From the NCBI RefSeq assembly GCF_009696375.1, contig NZ_VUMD01000001.1:124001-188000 (forward strand): 64,000 nt of DNA. The letters run 5' to 3'. The position numbers were made by a program, and so were the translations under genes. Positions 45,913-54,870 of the stretch are shown here, one piece after another. This stretch comes from Clostridium porci. GTDB taxonomy: Bacteria; Bacillota; Clostridia; Lachnospirales; Lachnospiraceae. The notes beneath the pieces were generated by a model. The model saw only the letters and a list, made by a program, of their open reading frames with translations. It did no database searches and had not been told where the DNA came from. Every line of letters begins with the position of its first letter. Position 1 is the first letter of the stretch.

Positions 45913-47270
45913 TCATGGCAAGAGAGAAGAAAATGAAACGCTGCCCGGTGACGTTACAGCCGGATATCGAAGGTATGCTGGAATGGAATACCTTAAGCCC
46001 TGAAGATTTTGCGCCTGCCACTCAACTGGAGAAGGAGGAGTTTATTCAGGAGCGACAGAGCGTTTCTTATTGGAAGGACGCATGGAGAAGGCTGAAAAAG
46101 AATATGGTTGCCATGATAGCTCTTGGGGTGATTATTTTTCTGGTGCTGTTTGCCTTTGCCGGCCCCTACCTGGTGCCCTATGGGTATGATCAGTTTAATA
46201 AGGGCGCTGAGAACCTTCATCCCACCCACTACGCTTTAGAGGATCAGAAGCGGCTTCAGGAGGAGCTGGCAGCAAGAACCTCTAGTCAGAATAAGAGCGT
46301 TGAGGATATGATTGCTGAGGCGGAGGCACAAGCGGCTGCCCAGGGTAAGGAACTGACCTCCGTGGATCGTGCCAAGATCCGGGCTAAGGCTAAAGCGGCA
46401 AGAACGAATACTTCCAAGGAAGATGAGGCGGCTGTTTTAGAGGCGTTGAAGAAGGAGCTGGGCATCAGAAAAAAATTATTCGGATATTCCACAGAGGAAT
46501 TACAGAGGAAGGCAAATGGAGAAAACGTATTTCCTCATATTTTCGGAACCGATATATATGGGCGTGATATTCTTGTCCGGGTGATGTACGGCGCAAGGGT
46601 ATCTATGAGCGTAGGCTTTTTTGCCGCCCTCCTGGTACTGATCCTCGGAGCAACCTACGGCGCTGTGTCCGGTTACTGCGGAGGTAAGGTAGACGCTGTC
46701 ATGCAGCGTATTGTTGAGGTAATTTATTCCGTACCGGAGATGCTGGTGGTGCTATTGATTGCCACAGCAATGAAGCCTATCCTGACGGAATATATTAATA
46801 CAGGGAGCGGCCCCTTAAAAAGCTTTGTATCCGTACTTGGGCCAAATCTGATTTCTATGTTTATTGCTTTTGGCATGCTATACTGGGTGACTATGAGCCG
46901 TATTATCCGCGGACAGGTCCTTCAGCTAAAGCAGCAGGAGTATGTAACGGCGGCCAAAGCTCTGGGGGCTTCCGGCGGACGTATCATACGCAGGCACCTG
47001 CTTCCAAACTGCATCGGACAAATTGTAGTGACCACCTGCCTGCAGATCCCCTCCGCTATTTTTCTAGAGTCCTTTTTGTCCTACCTGGGCGTAGGCGTGT
47101 CTGCGCCTCTTCCGAGCTTAGGCTCTATGGCGACGGATGCATTGAGCGGTATGTATACCTATACCTACAGGCTGATTATCCCGTCCCTGGTATTAAGCAT
47201 TATGATTTTGGCTTTTAATTTATTTGGCGACGGCCTGCGGGATGCTCTAGACCCCAAACTTAAGAAATAG
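45909..47270 (+). CDS. oppC: Oligopeptide ABC transporter permease OppC with a large insertion
   Basis: At 453 residues this OppC is about 150 longer than usual. The extra comes from a polar N-terminal lead of about 60 residues and an Ala/Glu/Lys-rich, probably helical insertion of about 100 residues. The insertion lies between the first membrane segment (LGVIIFLVLFAFAGPYLV) and the conserved FGTDIYGRDILVRVMYGARVS. By topology it would be extracytoplasmic. The rest is standard, with YVTAAKALGASGGRIIRRHLLPN as the coupling loop. The insertion may contact the binding protein or a partner. Confidence 0.9.
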   Translation: MIMAREKKMKRCPVTLQPDIEGMLEWNTLSPEDFAPATQLEKEEFIQERQSVSYWKDAWRRLKKNMVAMIALGVIIFLVLFAFAGPYLVPYGYDQFNKGAENLHPTHYALEDQKRLQEELAARTSSQNKSVEDMIAEAEAQAAAQGKELTSVDRAKIRAKAKAARTNTSKEDEAAVLEALKKELGIRKKLFGYSTEELQRKANGENVFPHIFGTDIYGRDILVRVMYGARVSMSVGFFAALLVLILGATYGAVSGYCGGKVDAVMQRIVEVIYSVPEMLVVLLIATAMKPILTEYINTGSGPLKSFVSVLGPNLISMFIAFGMLYWVTMSRIIRGQVLQLKQQEYVTAAKALGASGGRIIRRHLLPNCIGQIVVTTCLQIPSAIFLESFLSYLGVGVSAPLPSLGSMATDALSGMYTYTYRLIIPSLVLSIMILAFNLFGDGLRDALDPKLKK

Positions 47271-47287
47271 AGAGGAGGAGACCTACG

Positions 47288-48313
47288 ATGTCTGATATGA
47301 ACAAGAACCAGAAATTGCTGGAAGTAAACGATTTGCACGTCTCCTTCTTTACTCCGGCAGGAGAGGTAAAGGCGGTGGGCGGTATTTCCTATAGTTTGAA
47401 CTACGGAGAAGTGATGGGAGTGGTGGGAGAGTCCGGTTCCGGCAAGAGCCAGGAGGCTTATTCTATCATGGGACTGTTGCAGTCCCCAGGCAGGGTTACA
47501 GGCGGCTCCATCATCTTCGAGGGGCAGGATGTACTTAAATTTTCAAAAGAAGAAATGACAAGTTTTCGGGGCAATCGTGTGTCTATGATTTTCCAGAACC
47601 CTATGACATGCTTAAATCCGGTGTATACGGTGGGAAACCAGCTTGTAGAAGCCCTTCACGCCCATGACAAGGCTGTTTCCAGGAACGAGGCCAGGCAGCG
47701 CGCTATGGAGATGATGGAGATGGTAGGCATTAATAATGTGGAAAAGCGGATGAAGCAATATCCTCATGAGTTTTCCGGAGGTATGAGGCAGCGCGTGATG
47801 ATTGCTATGGGATTGATTTGCAATCCCAGGCTTCTCATTGCCGACGAGCCTACTACGGCTTTGGATGTAACCATACAGGCGCAGATTCTGGAGCTGATGA
47901 AGGATATACAGAAAAAAACGAAGATGGGAATTATTTTCATCACTCACAATCTGGGGGTAGTGGCGGACATCTGTGATAAGGTATCGGTTATGTATGCCGG
48001 AAAGATCGTAGAACAGGGGCCTGTAGACGCTATCTTCTACAGGGCTGGACATCCCTATACCCTAGGACTTCTGCGATCCATGCCCCGGGTGGACGCTGAA
48101 AGCTATGAGAGACTGGTGCCTATTGAGGGTACTCCGGTGGATATGTTAAACCCGCCGGAGGGCTGTCCCTTTGCGCCCAGATGTGAGCGCTGCATGAAGA
48201 TTTGCTTAAAGAAAATGCCTCCCTATGTAGAGCTGGGAGAGAATCACCGGTCCGCCTGCTGGCTGCGGGTGCAGGAGAAATATAGCAAGGAGGAAAACGG
48301 ATATGAGCAGTAA
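47288..48313 (+). CDS. oppD: Oligopeptide ABC transporter ATPase OppD
   Basis: The 341-residue ATPase has Walker A GESGSGKS, signature FSGGMRQRV, Walker [13 protein letters not shown] and the C-terminal oligopeptide/dipeptide domain with the [19 protein letters not shown] cluster of Cys. AGAGGAGG precedes ATG 47288. The stop overlaps oppF by 11 bases. Confidence 0.93.
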   Translation: MSDMNKNQKLLEVNDLHVSFFTPAGEVKAVGGISYSLNYGEVMGVVGESGSGKSQEAYSIMGLLQSPGRVTGGSIIFEGQDVLKFSKEEMTSFRGNRVSMIFQNPMTCLNPVYTVGNQLVEALHAHDKAVSRNEARQRAMEMMEMVGINNVEKRMKQYPHEFSGGMRQRVMIAMGLICNPRLLIADEPTTALDVTIQAQILELMKDIQKKTKMGIIFITHNLGVVADICDKVSVMYAGKIVEQGPVDAIFYRAGHPYTLGLLRSMPRVDAESYERLVPIEGTPVDMLNPPEGCPFAPRCERCMKICLKKMPPYVELGENHRSACWLRVQEKYSKEENGYEQ

Positions 48314-49319
48314 TGAGAAAAACCTCCTGGAAGTTACGAAATTAAGAAAATATTTCCCTGTTAAGGGTCTTAAGGGAGCGGGGGTTCAGGCAGTACAGGA
48401 CGTGTCTTTCTTTATAAAAAAGGGAGAAACCCTGGGGCTGGTAGGAGAATCCGGCTGTGGAAAGACCACCCTTGGCAGGACGGTGCTGCGCCTTCATGAG
48501 CCGACGGGAGGAAAAATCGTGTATGACGGCTCCACATTGTATGATAATCCCTTAGGAGAGGATGGAAAGCCAACGGGAAAGGCTTCATCTGTTAATATGC
48601 TTCCATATCGCCGGAGGATGCAGATCATCTTTCAGGATCCCTCAGCATCACTGGATCCGCGTATGACTGTAGGAGAAATTATCGGCGAGGCCATCGATAT
48701 CCACAAGCTGGCGTCAAGTAAGCAGGATCGTGCCGACAGGATCAGGGAGCTCCTGGGACGAGTCGGATTGAATACGGAGCACGCTAACCGCTATCCTCAT
48801 GAGTTTTCCGGGGGACAGCAGCAGCGTGTGGGCATTGCCAGAGCTCTGGCAGTGAAACCGGAATTTATCGTCTGCGACGAGCCGATTTCTGCCCTGGATG
48901 TGTCCATTCAGTCCCAGGTAGTGAATATGCTGGAGGATATGCAGGACGAGCTGGGGCTGACCTATTTGTTTATCGCCCATGATTTATCGGTGGTGCGCCA
49001 TATTTCCAACCGGATTGGCGTAATGTACTTAGGCTCTTTGGTGGAGCTGGGAGAAAGCTATGAATTAAACCGCCATCCGATGCATCCCTATACCCAGACG
49101 CTGCTTTCCGCAGTTCCGGTTCCAGATCCTCAGCTTAGCAGGATGAGGCAGAGAATTGTCCTGGAGGGGGATATTCCCAGCCCTATGAATCCGCCTTCAG
49201 GGTGCCGGTTTCATACAAGATGTCCCTACGCTATGGAGCAATGCAGGCAGTTGGAGCCGCAGTTTAAGGAATATGAGCCGGAGCACTGGGTAGCCTGCCA
49301 TTTGCTGGAGCGCCCTTAA
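48303..49319 (+). CDS. oppF: Oligopeptide ABC transporter ATPase OppF
   Basis: The 338-residue ATPase has Walker [10 protein letters not shown], signature FSGGQQQRV, Walker [13 protein letters not shown] and the C-terminal [19 protein letters not shown] segment. It pairs with OppD. A long hairpin-containing gap (239 bases) separates it from oppA, which probably sets the expression ratio. Confidence 0.93.
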   Translation: MSSNEKNLLEVTKLRKYFPVKGLKGAGVQAVQDVSFFIKKGETLGLVGESGCGKTTLGRTVLRLHEPTGGKIVYDGSTLYDNPLGEDGKPTGKASSVNMLPYRRRMQIIFQDPSASLDPRMTVGEIIGEAIDIHKLASSKQDRADRIRELLGRVGLNTEHANRYPHEFSGGQQQRVGIARALAVKPEFIVCDEPISALDVSIQSQVVNMLEDMQDELGLTYLFIAHDLSVVRHISNRIGVMYLGSLVELGESYELNRHPMHPYTQTLLSAVPVPDPQLSRMRQRIVLEGDIPSPMNPPSGCRFHTRCPYAMEQCRQLEPQFKEYEPEHWVACHLLERP

Positions 49320-49385
49320 AGCGTTTGGGCCACAGCCAGGGCGGTATATCCGCCTAGACCTTACGGAAATATCAAAAATTACCTT

Positions 49386-49427
49386 AAGCCAAACCTGCTT
49401 AAAATGTAAGGTGGGAAGCTTTGGCTT
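49386..49427 (+). terminator. Hairpin between oppF and oppA
   Basis: AAGCCAAA and TTTGGCTT form a perfect eight-pair stem, followed by CTTATAAGTCTTTAT. A competing stem ACCTT/AAGGT overlaps it. It may be a partial terminator or an RNA processing stem between oppF and the separately needed oppA. Confidence 0.45.
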
Positions 49428-49558
49428 CTTATAAGTCTTTATAGCAGAACTGTTTTTACGGCAGAAATCAGGTGATTTTTTGAATATGGAATCTGAAGGC
49501 CTGTAAAGCAGGAGTAAAAGATTCCGAGAAGATGTTATTAAAAAAGGAGGATTTATTT

Positions 49559-51268
49559 ATGAGAAAGGCATCTAAAGTTCTTTCTGCTGTATTAGCTTCC
49601 GCTATGGTATTGTCTTTGGCAGCCTGCGGCGGCGGTACGGCAGACACCACAACTGCGGCAGAAACCAGCGATACTGGAACCACAGCTCCTCAGAGCGCTG
49701 CTGCAGCGTCAACCGGCGGGCTAGCGGTGTGTCTGGCTTCCGAGCCGCAGACCATTGACCCTGCATTAAATACCTCTCTTGACGGCGCTATGATGCTCAA
49801 CCACATGTTTGAGGGCTTGGTAAAATGGGTAGACGACGGAAAGGGCAATGCGGTTCTGGCCCCCGGACAGGCTGAGTCCTGGGAGAAGGCTGCAAATGAC
49901 GACGGTACCGTAACCTATACCATAAAGCTTCGCTCAGACGCAAAATGGTCTGACGGCAAGCCTGTAACTGCCGGTGACTTTGAGTATAGCTGGAAGCGTC
50001 TGGCTAACCCGGAGACTGCGGCGGACTACTGCTACATGATTGATATGGTAAAGGGCTATTCCGAGGTTCAGGAAGGCGCCGATCTTGACACCCTGGCTGT
50101 GAAGGCTGTTGACGACGGGACTCTCGAAATTGTATTGAACAATGACTGCCCCTACTTTGAGGAGATTATGGCATTTCCTGCTACCTTCCCTGTGCGCCAG
50201 GAGATAGTGGAGGGCAATGCTGAGTGGACCTACGATCCTTCTACTTATATTGGCAACGGCCCCTATAAGATGAAAGAATGGTCTCACAACGCGTATATTT
50301 TGACTGAGAAAAATCCGGAATACTATGATTACGCAAATCTTGGGCCGGAAACCATTAAATTTACCTTGCTGGATGATGCCAACGCTATGCTGGCTGCCTA
50401 CAAGAGCGGTGAACTGCAGTTCATCAAGAATTTTCCTACTGACGAGATCGCAAACTACCTGGCTTCCGGAGAGCTGAAGATTGCCAAGCATATCGGCACC
50501 TATTATGTATGCTTTAATACAGAGGATGAGGTCTTTCAGGACCCCAGGATTCGTAAGGCCTTCAATCTGGCGATCGACCGTAACTATATTGTAGAGAATG
50601 TGACTCAGACCGGCGAGGTTCCTGCTACCGCTTTCGTGCCATCTGGCGTCTATGATGCGGCAGGCCCTGGTTCAGATGATTTCCGTACCGTAGGCGGCGA
50701 CTACTACAGCGCAGCGCCAGAGGACTACGAGGCAAATTGCGAGGAGGCCAGGAAGCTTCTGGCAGAGGCAGGCTATCCAAATGGAGAGGGCTTCCCAACC
50801 GTTGAGTATCTGTATAATACTGATGACAGACACAAGGCTATCGGCGAGGCTTTACAGAACATGTGGCAGGAGGTGCTGGGGGTTAACGTAACCTTAAGCA
50901 ATCAGGACTGGAACGTGTTCTTAAAGTCCCGTAAAGACGGAGACTTCCAGATTGCACGTAATGGCTGGATTGCAGATTACAACGATCCCTGCTCCTTCCT
51001 GGATATGTGGTATACAGACGGCGGCAATAACGACTCCCAGTACTCCAACCCGGCTTATGACGCGGCAATCGATAAGGCAAAGGCAACCACTGACCAGACC
51101 CAGCGCATGGCAGCATTCCATGAGGCTGAGGACATACTGATGGGCCAGGACTGCGTACATGCGCCTCTCTACTTCTATGTAGAAAAATATATGCTGGATG
51201 ACAGCGTAAAGGGTATGTACTATACACCGCTTGGTTACTTCTTCTTCGGATATACGACACGCCAGTAG
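49559..51268 (+). CDS. oppA: Oligopeptide-binding lipoprotein OppA
   Basis: The 569-residue binding protein has a signal ending in lipobox SLAAC, a Thr/Ala-rich linker and the SBP_bac_5 fold, with EPQTIDPALNTSLD, KWSDGKPVTAGDF and NGPYKMKEW. ATG 49559 follows AAAAAGGAGG. It captures oligopeptides for OppBCDF. It is followed by a strong terminator at 51364. Confidence 0.94.
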   Translation: MRKASKVLSAVLASAMVLSLAACGGGTADTTTAAETSDTGTTAPQSAAAASTGGLAVCLASEPQTIDPALNTSLDGAMMLNHMFEGLVKWVDDGKGNAVLAPGQAESWEKAANDDGTVTYTIKLRSDAKWSDGKPVTAGDFEYSWKRLANPETAADYCYMIDMVKGYSEVQEGADLDTLAVKAVDDGTLEIVLNNDCPYFEEIMAFPATFPVRQEIVEGNAEWTYDPSTYIGNGPYKMKEWSHNAYILTEKNPEYYDYANLGPETIKFTLLDDANAMLAAYKSGELQFIKNFPTDEIANYLASGELKIAKHIGTYYVCFNTEDEVFQDPRIRKAFNLAIDRNYIVENVTQTGEVPATAFVPSGVYDAAGPGSDDFRTVGGDYYSAAPEDYEANCEEARKLLAEAGYPNGEGFPTVEYLYNTDDRHKAIGEALQNMWQEVLGVNVTLSNQDWNVFLKSRKDGDFQIARNGWIADYNDPCSFLDMWYTDGGNNDSQYSNPAYDAAIDKAKATTDQTQRMAAFHEAEDILMGQDCVHAPLYFYVEKYMLDDSVKGMYYTPLGYFFFGYTTRQ

Positions 51269-51363
51269 TGAAGCTTAAGCGGTTCTGCCTTATACGAAAG
51301 TACTGGTCTTTCTGATACCATGGGCAGAAGGAAAATTTGATAAGGCGGAAGGCCAGGAAAAAG

Positions 51364-51400
51364 AAACCTCTGGGGATGTGTAAATCCCTGGAGGTTTTCT
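51364..51400 (+). terminator. oppA terminator
   Basis: AAACCTCTGGGGAT pairs with ATCCCTGGAGGTTT around GTGTAA with a small internal loop, ending in TTTTCTTGT. Confidence 0.8.
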
Positions 51401-51427
51401 TGTGTGCGATAAAGAAGTAATAGAAGT

Positions 51428-51499
51428 CTCGGCATATTCTTCCTCGGTCAAGCGTGTTTTGATTACTCGGCGGCGGTGGGGCGTGTTGCATTTTTTCAT
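51428..51499 (-). pseudogene. Remnant: N-terminal 24 codons of a mobC-type relaxosome gene
   Basis: From ATG 51499 on the minus strand the frame reads a start followed by NTPHRRRVIKTRLTEEEYAE, the conserved opening of MobC-type accessory proteins of Tn1549-like conjugative elements. After about codon 24 the similarity stops and the frame runs into host sequence near the oppA terminator. So the gene is broken by the right-hand junction of the oppA region. AAAGGAAG lies upstream of the ATG. Confidence 0.65.
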
Positions 51500-51535
51500 G
51501 GCTGTGAACTTCCTTTCTTGGGTGGATTTTTTCAA

Positions 51536-51590
51536 GCGGCGCAAGCCGCAAAAGGCGGGCTTGGGGTGGCAACCCCAACAAGACTCCCGC
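51536..51590 (-). other. oriT-like cluster of inverted repeats upstream of the mobC remnant
   Basis: Three nested or adjacent repeats occur just upstream of the broken mobC start: GCGGC-GCAA-GCCGC (51536-51549), GCGGG/CCCGC (51555-51559 and 51586-51590), and TTGGGGT/ACCCCAA (51561-51567 and 51572-51578). Such clusters just ahead of mobC are where transfer origins of these elements lie. The nick site itself is not demonstrated. Confidence 0.5.
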
Positions 51591-51926
51591 AGGACAAAAT
51601 GAGCAGGTAGGCGAAATTTGGTACTGTGGTAGAATCTTGCTCTAAAAAACTGACAGTCTGCCGTTCACTTACTGCTGCCACTTTTTCGGGAAATCGCAAC
51701 TAGTTTTTTCAAAAGGATTGCGGGCTGGTGTTCTCCCTTTGTTACCTACAAACCACAAAAAGGCAGAATGGACGGACTTCCCGGCAGGAACTTTTCCGGC
51801 GGCTTGGTCTTTCCCTACAATAAGGCGTTTCGGAAGCTGTGTTCTGTCCGCTGTTTGATAGAAAACGGGAATTTCCTTGCTCACATATAAGTACCGGCGC
51901 TTTCCCGGTTTGCCAAAAATGGGCGC
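51591..51926. other. Mobile-element remnant without a convincing gene
   Basis: This stretch follows the oriT-like region. A 71-codon minus-strand frame (51669-51884) is open but has no family I recognise and only a poor ribosome site. I treat it as probable element sequence of unknown function. No integrase or relaxase reading frame remains. Confidence 0.4.
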
Positions 51927-51962
51927 AAAAAAAGCAGCAAATCTTTTTCGGATTTACTGCTT
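51927..51962 (-). terminator. Terminator of the minus-strand cassette
   Basis: On the minus strand AAGCAGTAAATC pairs with GATTTGCTGCTT (one G-U) around CGAAAAA and is followed by TTTTT. It lies about 115 bases after the stop of the 52077 gene. Confidence 0.8.
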
Positions 51963-52076
51963 CATGTGCCGCCGGTGAAGGGTATATTCAGTTGTAAATA
52001 ATAAAAGAGGGCGGCAGCATTTTGGGCTATCCCCCCCTACAAATGGAAAGTAGCAAATATTACTATTCCAGCTACA

Positions 52077-52538
52077 TCATATTAGTATATTCATGCCTGA
52101 TTTGTAGTCATCCAAGATACCGGGCTTGACTGGCTTTCCCCAATTCCATGAGGGGTCTCGCTGATGTACATATTCTCCCAATCGGTCAGCCTCTTGCAGA
52201 CTAATCTGATTTAATGTCCACCCAGCGGCAGCTCGTTCTTCGGGCGGCAATGACATAACATAATTCTTTATGATTTCGCTTTCAATCTCTCCATCACTCA
52301 TGCCGCCGTTCTTTTCCATGCTCTCAAACACCAAAGATTTTATCTTATTTGCAACGTCCTCGTCAACAGGGATAATGCGGCGGAAATCTGTTCGACCTGT
52401 AATATCCATTCCCTCCGGACAATATGGGTTAACATGACCCTTTGGTGGCAAGGAACCATTTGGAAGTTTAGGGGTTAAGTGCGAATTTTGAACCTTATAA
52501 TTTTGTTGCACAAATCGTGCCATTCCTGTAATCGTCAT
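52077..52538 (-). CDS. Unrecognised small protein of the mobile-element scar
   Basis: I place the start at ATG 52538, 6 bases after GGAGGT, giving 153 residues. It begins TITGMARFVQQNYKVQ. A Pro/Gly-rich stretch follows (SLPPKGHVNPYCPEG), then an acidic helical C-terminal half (DEDVANKIKSLVFESMEK, LPPEERAAAGWTLNQISL) and WNWGKPVKPG. There is no signal peptide or membrane segment. I do not recognise the family. It lies 32 bases after the gene for a secreted protein and ends at a strong terminator, so the two are an operon and may be functional partners. Confidence 0.65.
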   Translation of the reverse strand: MTITGMARFVQQNYKVQNSHLTPKLPNGSLPPKGHVNPYCPEGMDITGRTDFRRIIPVDEDVANKIKSLVFESMEKNGGMSDGEIESEIIKNYVMSLPPEERAAAGWTLNQISLQEADRLGEYVHQRDPSWNWGKPVKPGILDDYKSGMNILI

Positions 52539-52570
52539 AAGAACACCTCCAAATAACAATAAACCCTGTT

Positions 52571-53047
52571 TTAAGAATAGCTGTCATAGCCATAGTTCAC
52601 AGTTATACGAGCTGTTGCTGTAGAAACATCTGTGAATGCAGAACCACGATTATAGATATAAATTTTCCAAGTGCCTTTCGGGTAAAAATCGTTAAACTCA
52701 TCAAATTCAACCTTACCATTGGCGCTTATATATCGTTCTGCCTGATAACCATTCGGGGATTCAACAACGATATAAAATGGGATGCTCCCCCTACTCACAG
52801 TAACATTTAATTCCACATTTGTTACACGAGCATTGGTTGAGATGCTTCCAGAGGAAGCATTGAAGATTTTGGACTGAGAGCCAGCCATGCTATTCATCGT
52901 CCCAGTTCCTCCGGTGAAGTAATCATTATAGAGATACATCGGGCTAATCATATTTTCAGCAGGAAGTTCAGCAGCAGCTATAGATGTACCACACATGGCA
53001 CACAGCATCAGTACTATTAGACAAAGGGATGTTATACGTTTTTTCAT
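52571..53047 (-). CDS. Secreted beta-sandwich protein, possibly P/Homo B-like
   Basis: This 158-residue protein has a signal peptide (KKRITSLCLIVLMLCAMCG, cleavage near SIAAA). The rest is rich in beta strands: VTNVELNVTVSRGSIPFYIV, SPNGYQAERYIS and PKGTWKIYIYNRGS. The spacing of an SPNG turn and a GTW-x-IYIYN strand resembles the P/Homo B-like or proprotein-convertase P domain, but the match is by eye. GAAAGGAG precedes ATG 53047. Its base composition is lower in GC than the flanking opp and lyt genes. Confidence 0.7.
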   Translation of the reverse strand: MKKRITSLCLIVLMLCAMCGTSIAAAELPAENMISPMYLYNDYFTGGTGTMNSMAGSQSKIFNASSGSISTNARVTNVELNVTVSRGSIPFYIVVESPNGYQAERYISANGKVEFDEFNDFYPKGTWKIYIYNRGSAFTDVSTATARITVNYGYDSYS

Positions 53048-53071
53048 AATTGCAACTCCTTTCAGTGTGAT

Positions 53072-53158
53072 TTAATATTGTTGTTTGCATATTTGCTGCC
53101 ATATTAACAAGGATAGTACAATAAACTCATAGGCAATCACCTCTTTTCCATTCGCCAT
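53072..53158 (-). CDS. Possible 28-residue membrane peptide
   Basis: An ATG at 53158 opens a 28-codon frame with a polar head (ANGKEV), a hydrophobic stretch (FIVLSLLIW) and a polar Gln/Lys tail. It lies between a plausible promoter and the secreted-protein gene. The shape recalls small holin-like or type I toxin peptides, but no antitoxin RNA is evident and the ribosome site (GGTAAG) is weak. It may simply be leader sequence. Confidence 0.3.
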   Translation of the reverse strand: MANGKEVIAYEFIVLSLLIWQQICKQQY

Positions 53159-53187
53159 TGTCAGAAACTTACCAAACTATAATGTCC

Positions 53188-53217
53188 TTTATAGTATATA
53201 GTCGGCACTTTTGGCAA
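53188..53217 (-). promoter_or_regulatory. Promoter of the minus-strand cassette
   Basis: On the minus strand TTGCCA (53217-53212), 18 bases and TATAAA (53193-53188). Confidence 0.5.
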
Positions 53218-53759
53218 AAATATAATACCCCCCCCATCCCCAAAAAAATTTCATCGTTGCAAAAACACAAATTTTGTTCTGTTTGTCTAACAAAGAGTTT
53301 TATCCGCTTTATTATATTTATCGCACGATTTCCGCAAAATTAAATGCCCTAATAAAAAATATAATTTGGAATAGCGGGCTGATGTCTATTAATTCTTGTG
53401 TGTTATTTTACCGCACATGAGCATTATTTTGATGAATCAAACAAAATCATGAGCCTATTTTTGGAAAAGTGGGTGACAGGCCCTATTTTTCGACAAAGTT
53501 CCCACTCTAAGATATAGGAAAAAATGAGTAAAAATAGTATATTATATGTAAAAAATAATTTACATAATCAAGATTACAAAAAATGGGAAAAGTATATTAT
53601 GATTAAATGTTAACAATAATGTAATAAAAATGTAAAAATAAAAAGGTGAAAAAATATAATTAACAAATGAAAAAGTTCATAAAATAATACTTTTTATACA
53701 AAAAAATATACTGGTCAATTTTTACAAGTAAAAAATGTGACAAAAATGTTAAATGTCCA
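53218..53759. other. AT-rich stretch without a gene
   Basis: About 540 bases, strongly AT-rich in the second half, with a run of eight C near 53227 and no credible reading frame on either strand. The ten bases TTCTTGTGTG at 53393-53402 also occur at 51397-51406, next to the oppA terminator. This could mark the ends of the inserted segment but could also be chance. Confidence 0.5.
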
Positions 53760-53788
53760 TTGACTGAAAATATCAAATCCCATATAAT
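53760..53788 (+). promoter_or_regulatory. Promoter of the SleB-type hydrolase gene
   Basis: TTGACT (53760-53765), 17 bases and TATAAT (53783-53788). Confidence 0.8.
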
Positions 53789-53857
53789 AAGCCGTACATC
53801 CCGGAAAAATATGCACAAAGTGGGAAAATACCACGAAGGCAAATATGAGAATTGAAG

Positions 53858-53875
53858 TTCAGAAAAATTTCTGAA
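53858..53875 (+). promoter_or_regulatory. Palindrome ahead of the SleB-type gene
   Basis: TTCAGAAA-AA-TTTCTGAA is a perfect inverted repeat with 8-base arms. It lies about 70 bases after the -10 element and just before the ribosome-binding site, so it may be an operator or a translational stem. Confidence 0.4.
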
Positions 53876-53896
53876 TTTCAGGAAAGAGGAGTATGT

Positions 53897-54751
53897 ATGC
53901 TTACATTTCATTCATTCTTTCAATCAGTGGTACTGTTTGTTAAATCACTGGCAGTTAAGGTGAAAAAACAGATGTATCGTTCTTTTTCCGTTCTGATGAC
54001 AGGAATGATGGTAGTTGCCATCATCGCGTTTTCAGCCAATGGATTTGGCGGCAGCGGCAAGAATGCACTGGCGGCTCCTATTTCTGAGGAGCGGCAGGAG
54101 GAAGAGCCTGAGACAGAAGAGGTTGAAGGAAGCAGTTTGGTTACGGAAGCAAAAGTACAATTCGGACTTTTAAATACAGACAGCGAAGGCCAGCTGCTTG
54201 CCGGCGCCCTGCTGCTGAATGAAGTCCGTAAACAGCAGGAGCAGCAGGAAGCTGCCCAGGCCCGGCTGGAAGCTCTTCAGAGGCAAATTGTAAAGGAGAA
54301 GCAGGAAGCTGAGGCCAGAAAGAAGGCTGAGGAAGCTAAGAAAAGGGCTGAGGAGGAACGGCGTGCAGCCAGAAGAATTTCCTATACAGAGGAGGATTAT
54401 CAGGTGCTTTTGCGTATTGTTCAGGCAGAGGCAGGCATCTGCGATGAAAAAGGGAAAATACTGGTGGCGAATGTTATTATTAACCGTGTGCTGTCAGATG
54501 AATTTCCTGATTCAGTCAAAGCAGTTGTATACGAGCCATCCCAGTTTCAGCCCGTATCCAACGGCGCTATTAATTCAGCCAGGGTAACGGCCGAAACCAT
54601 CGAGTGTGTAAACCGGGCCCTGGAGGGAGAGGATTATTCCAATGGAGCCCTGTATTTTATGAACCGGAAGGGATCTGGAAGCGCGGCTTCATGGTTTGAC
54701 AGACATCTTAATTATCTGTTTTCACATGACGGACATGAATTTTTCCGTTAA
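53897..54751 (+). CDS. SleB/CwlJ-type cell wall hydrolase (Hydrolase_2)
   Basis: The 284-residue protein starts at ATG 53897 after AAAGAGGAG. A membrane or signal segment (MVVAIIAFSANGFG) follows near residues 35-50. Then comes an acidic linker, a coiled coil of Glu/Lys/Ala/Arg (about residues 110-165) and a C-terminal Hydrolase_2 domain with VQAEAGICDEKGKILVANV, INRVLS and a late ALYFMNRKGSGSA segment. Homologues cleave cortex or vegetative peptidoglycan. The vegetative-type promoter suggests a role outside germination. Confidence 0.85.
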   Translation: MLTFHSFFQSVVLFVKSLAVKVKKQMYRSFSVLMTGMMVVAIIAFSANGFGGSGKNALAAPISEERQEEEPETEEVEGSSLVTEAKVQFGLLNTDSEGQLLAGALLLNEVRKQQEQQEAAQARLEALQRQIVKEKQEAEARKKAEEAKKRAEEERRAARRISYTEEDYQVLLRIVQAEAGICDEKGKILVANVIINRVLSDEFPDSVKAVVYEPSQFQPVSNGAINSARVTAETIECVNRALEGEDYSNGALYFMNRKGSGSAASWFDRHLNYLFSHDGHEFFR

Positions 54752-54821
54752 ACTTTAAAACTGAATATAAGTAAAAGAAGGGTGCCGTAAATGAGAGCAC
54801 CATGAAAATGTTGCACAATGG

Positions 54822-54870
54822 CACACGGCTCCAACCGCTATAAAACCACTTGGAGCCGTGTGTTTCTGTT
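54822..54870 (+). terminator. Terminator after the SleB-type gene
   Basis: CACACGGCTCCAA (54822-54834) and TTGGAGCCGTGTG (54850-54862) form a perfect 13-pair stem, followed by TTTCTGTT. Confidence 0.8.

Noticed and set aside
51397-51406. TTCTTGTGTG as a firm attachment site with 53393-53402
   Set aside because: Ten matching bases within AT-rich flanks are too few to prove integration; mentioned only as a possible edge.
51669-51884. 71-codon minus-strand frame in the element remnant
   Set aside because: Open, but without a good start region or family; kept only as a note within the remnant.
53227-53236. Run of eight C as a second phase-variation tract
   Set aside because: It lies in a non-coding AT-rich gap, so slippage would not switch a reading frame; a promoter-spacing effect cannot be excluded but has no support.
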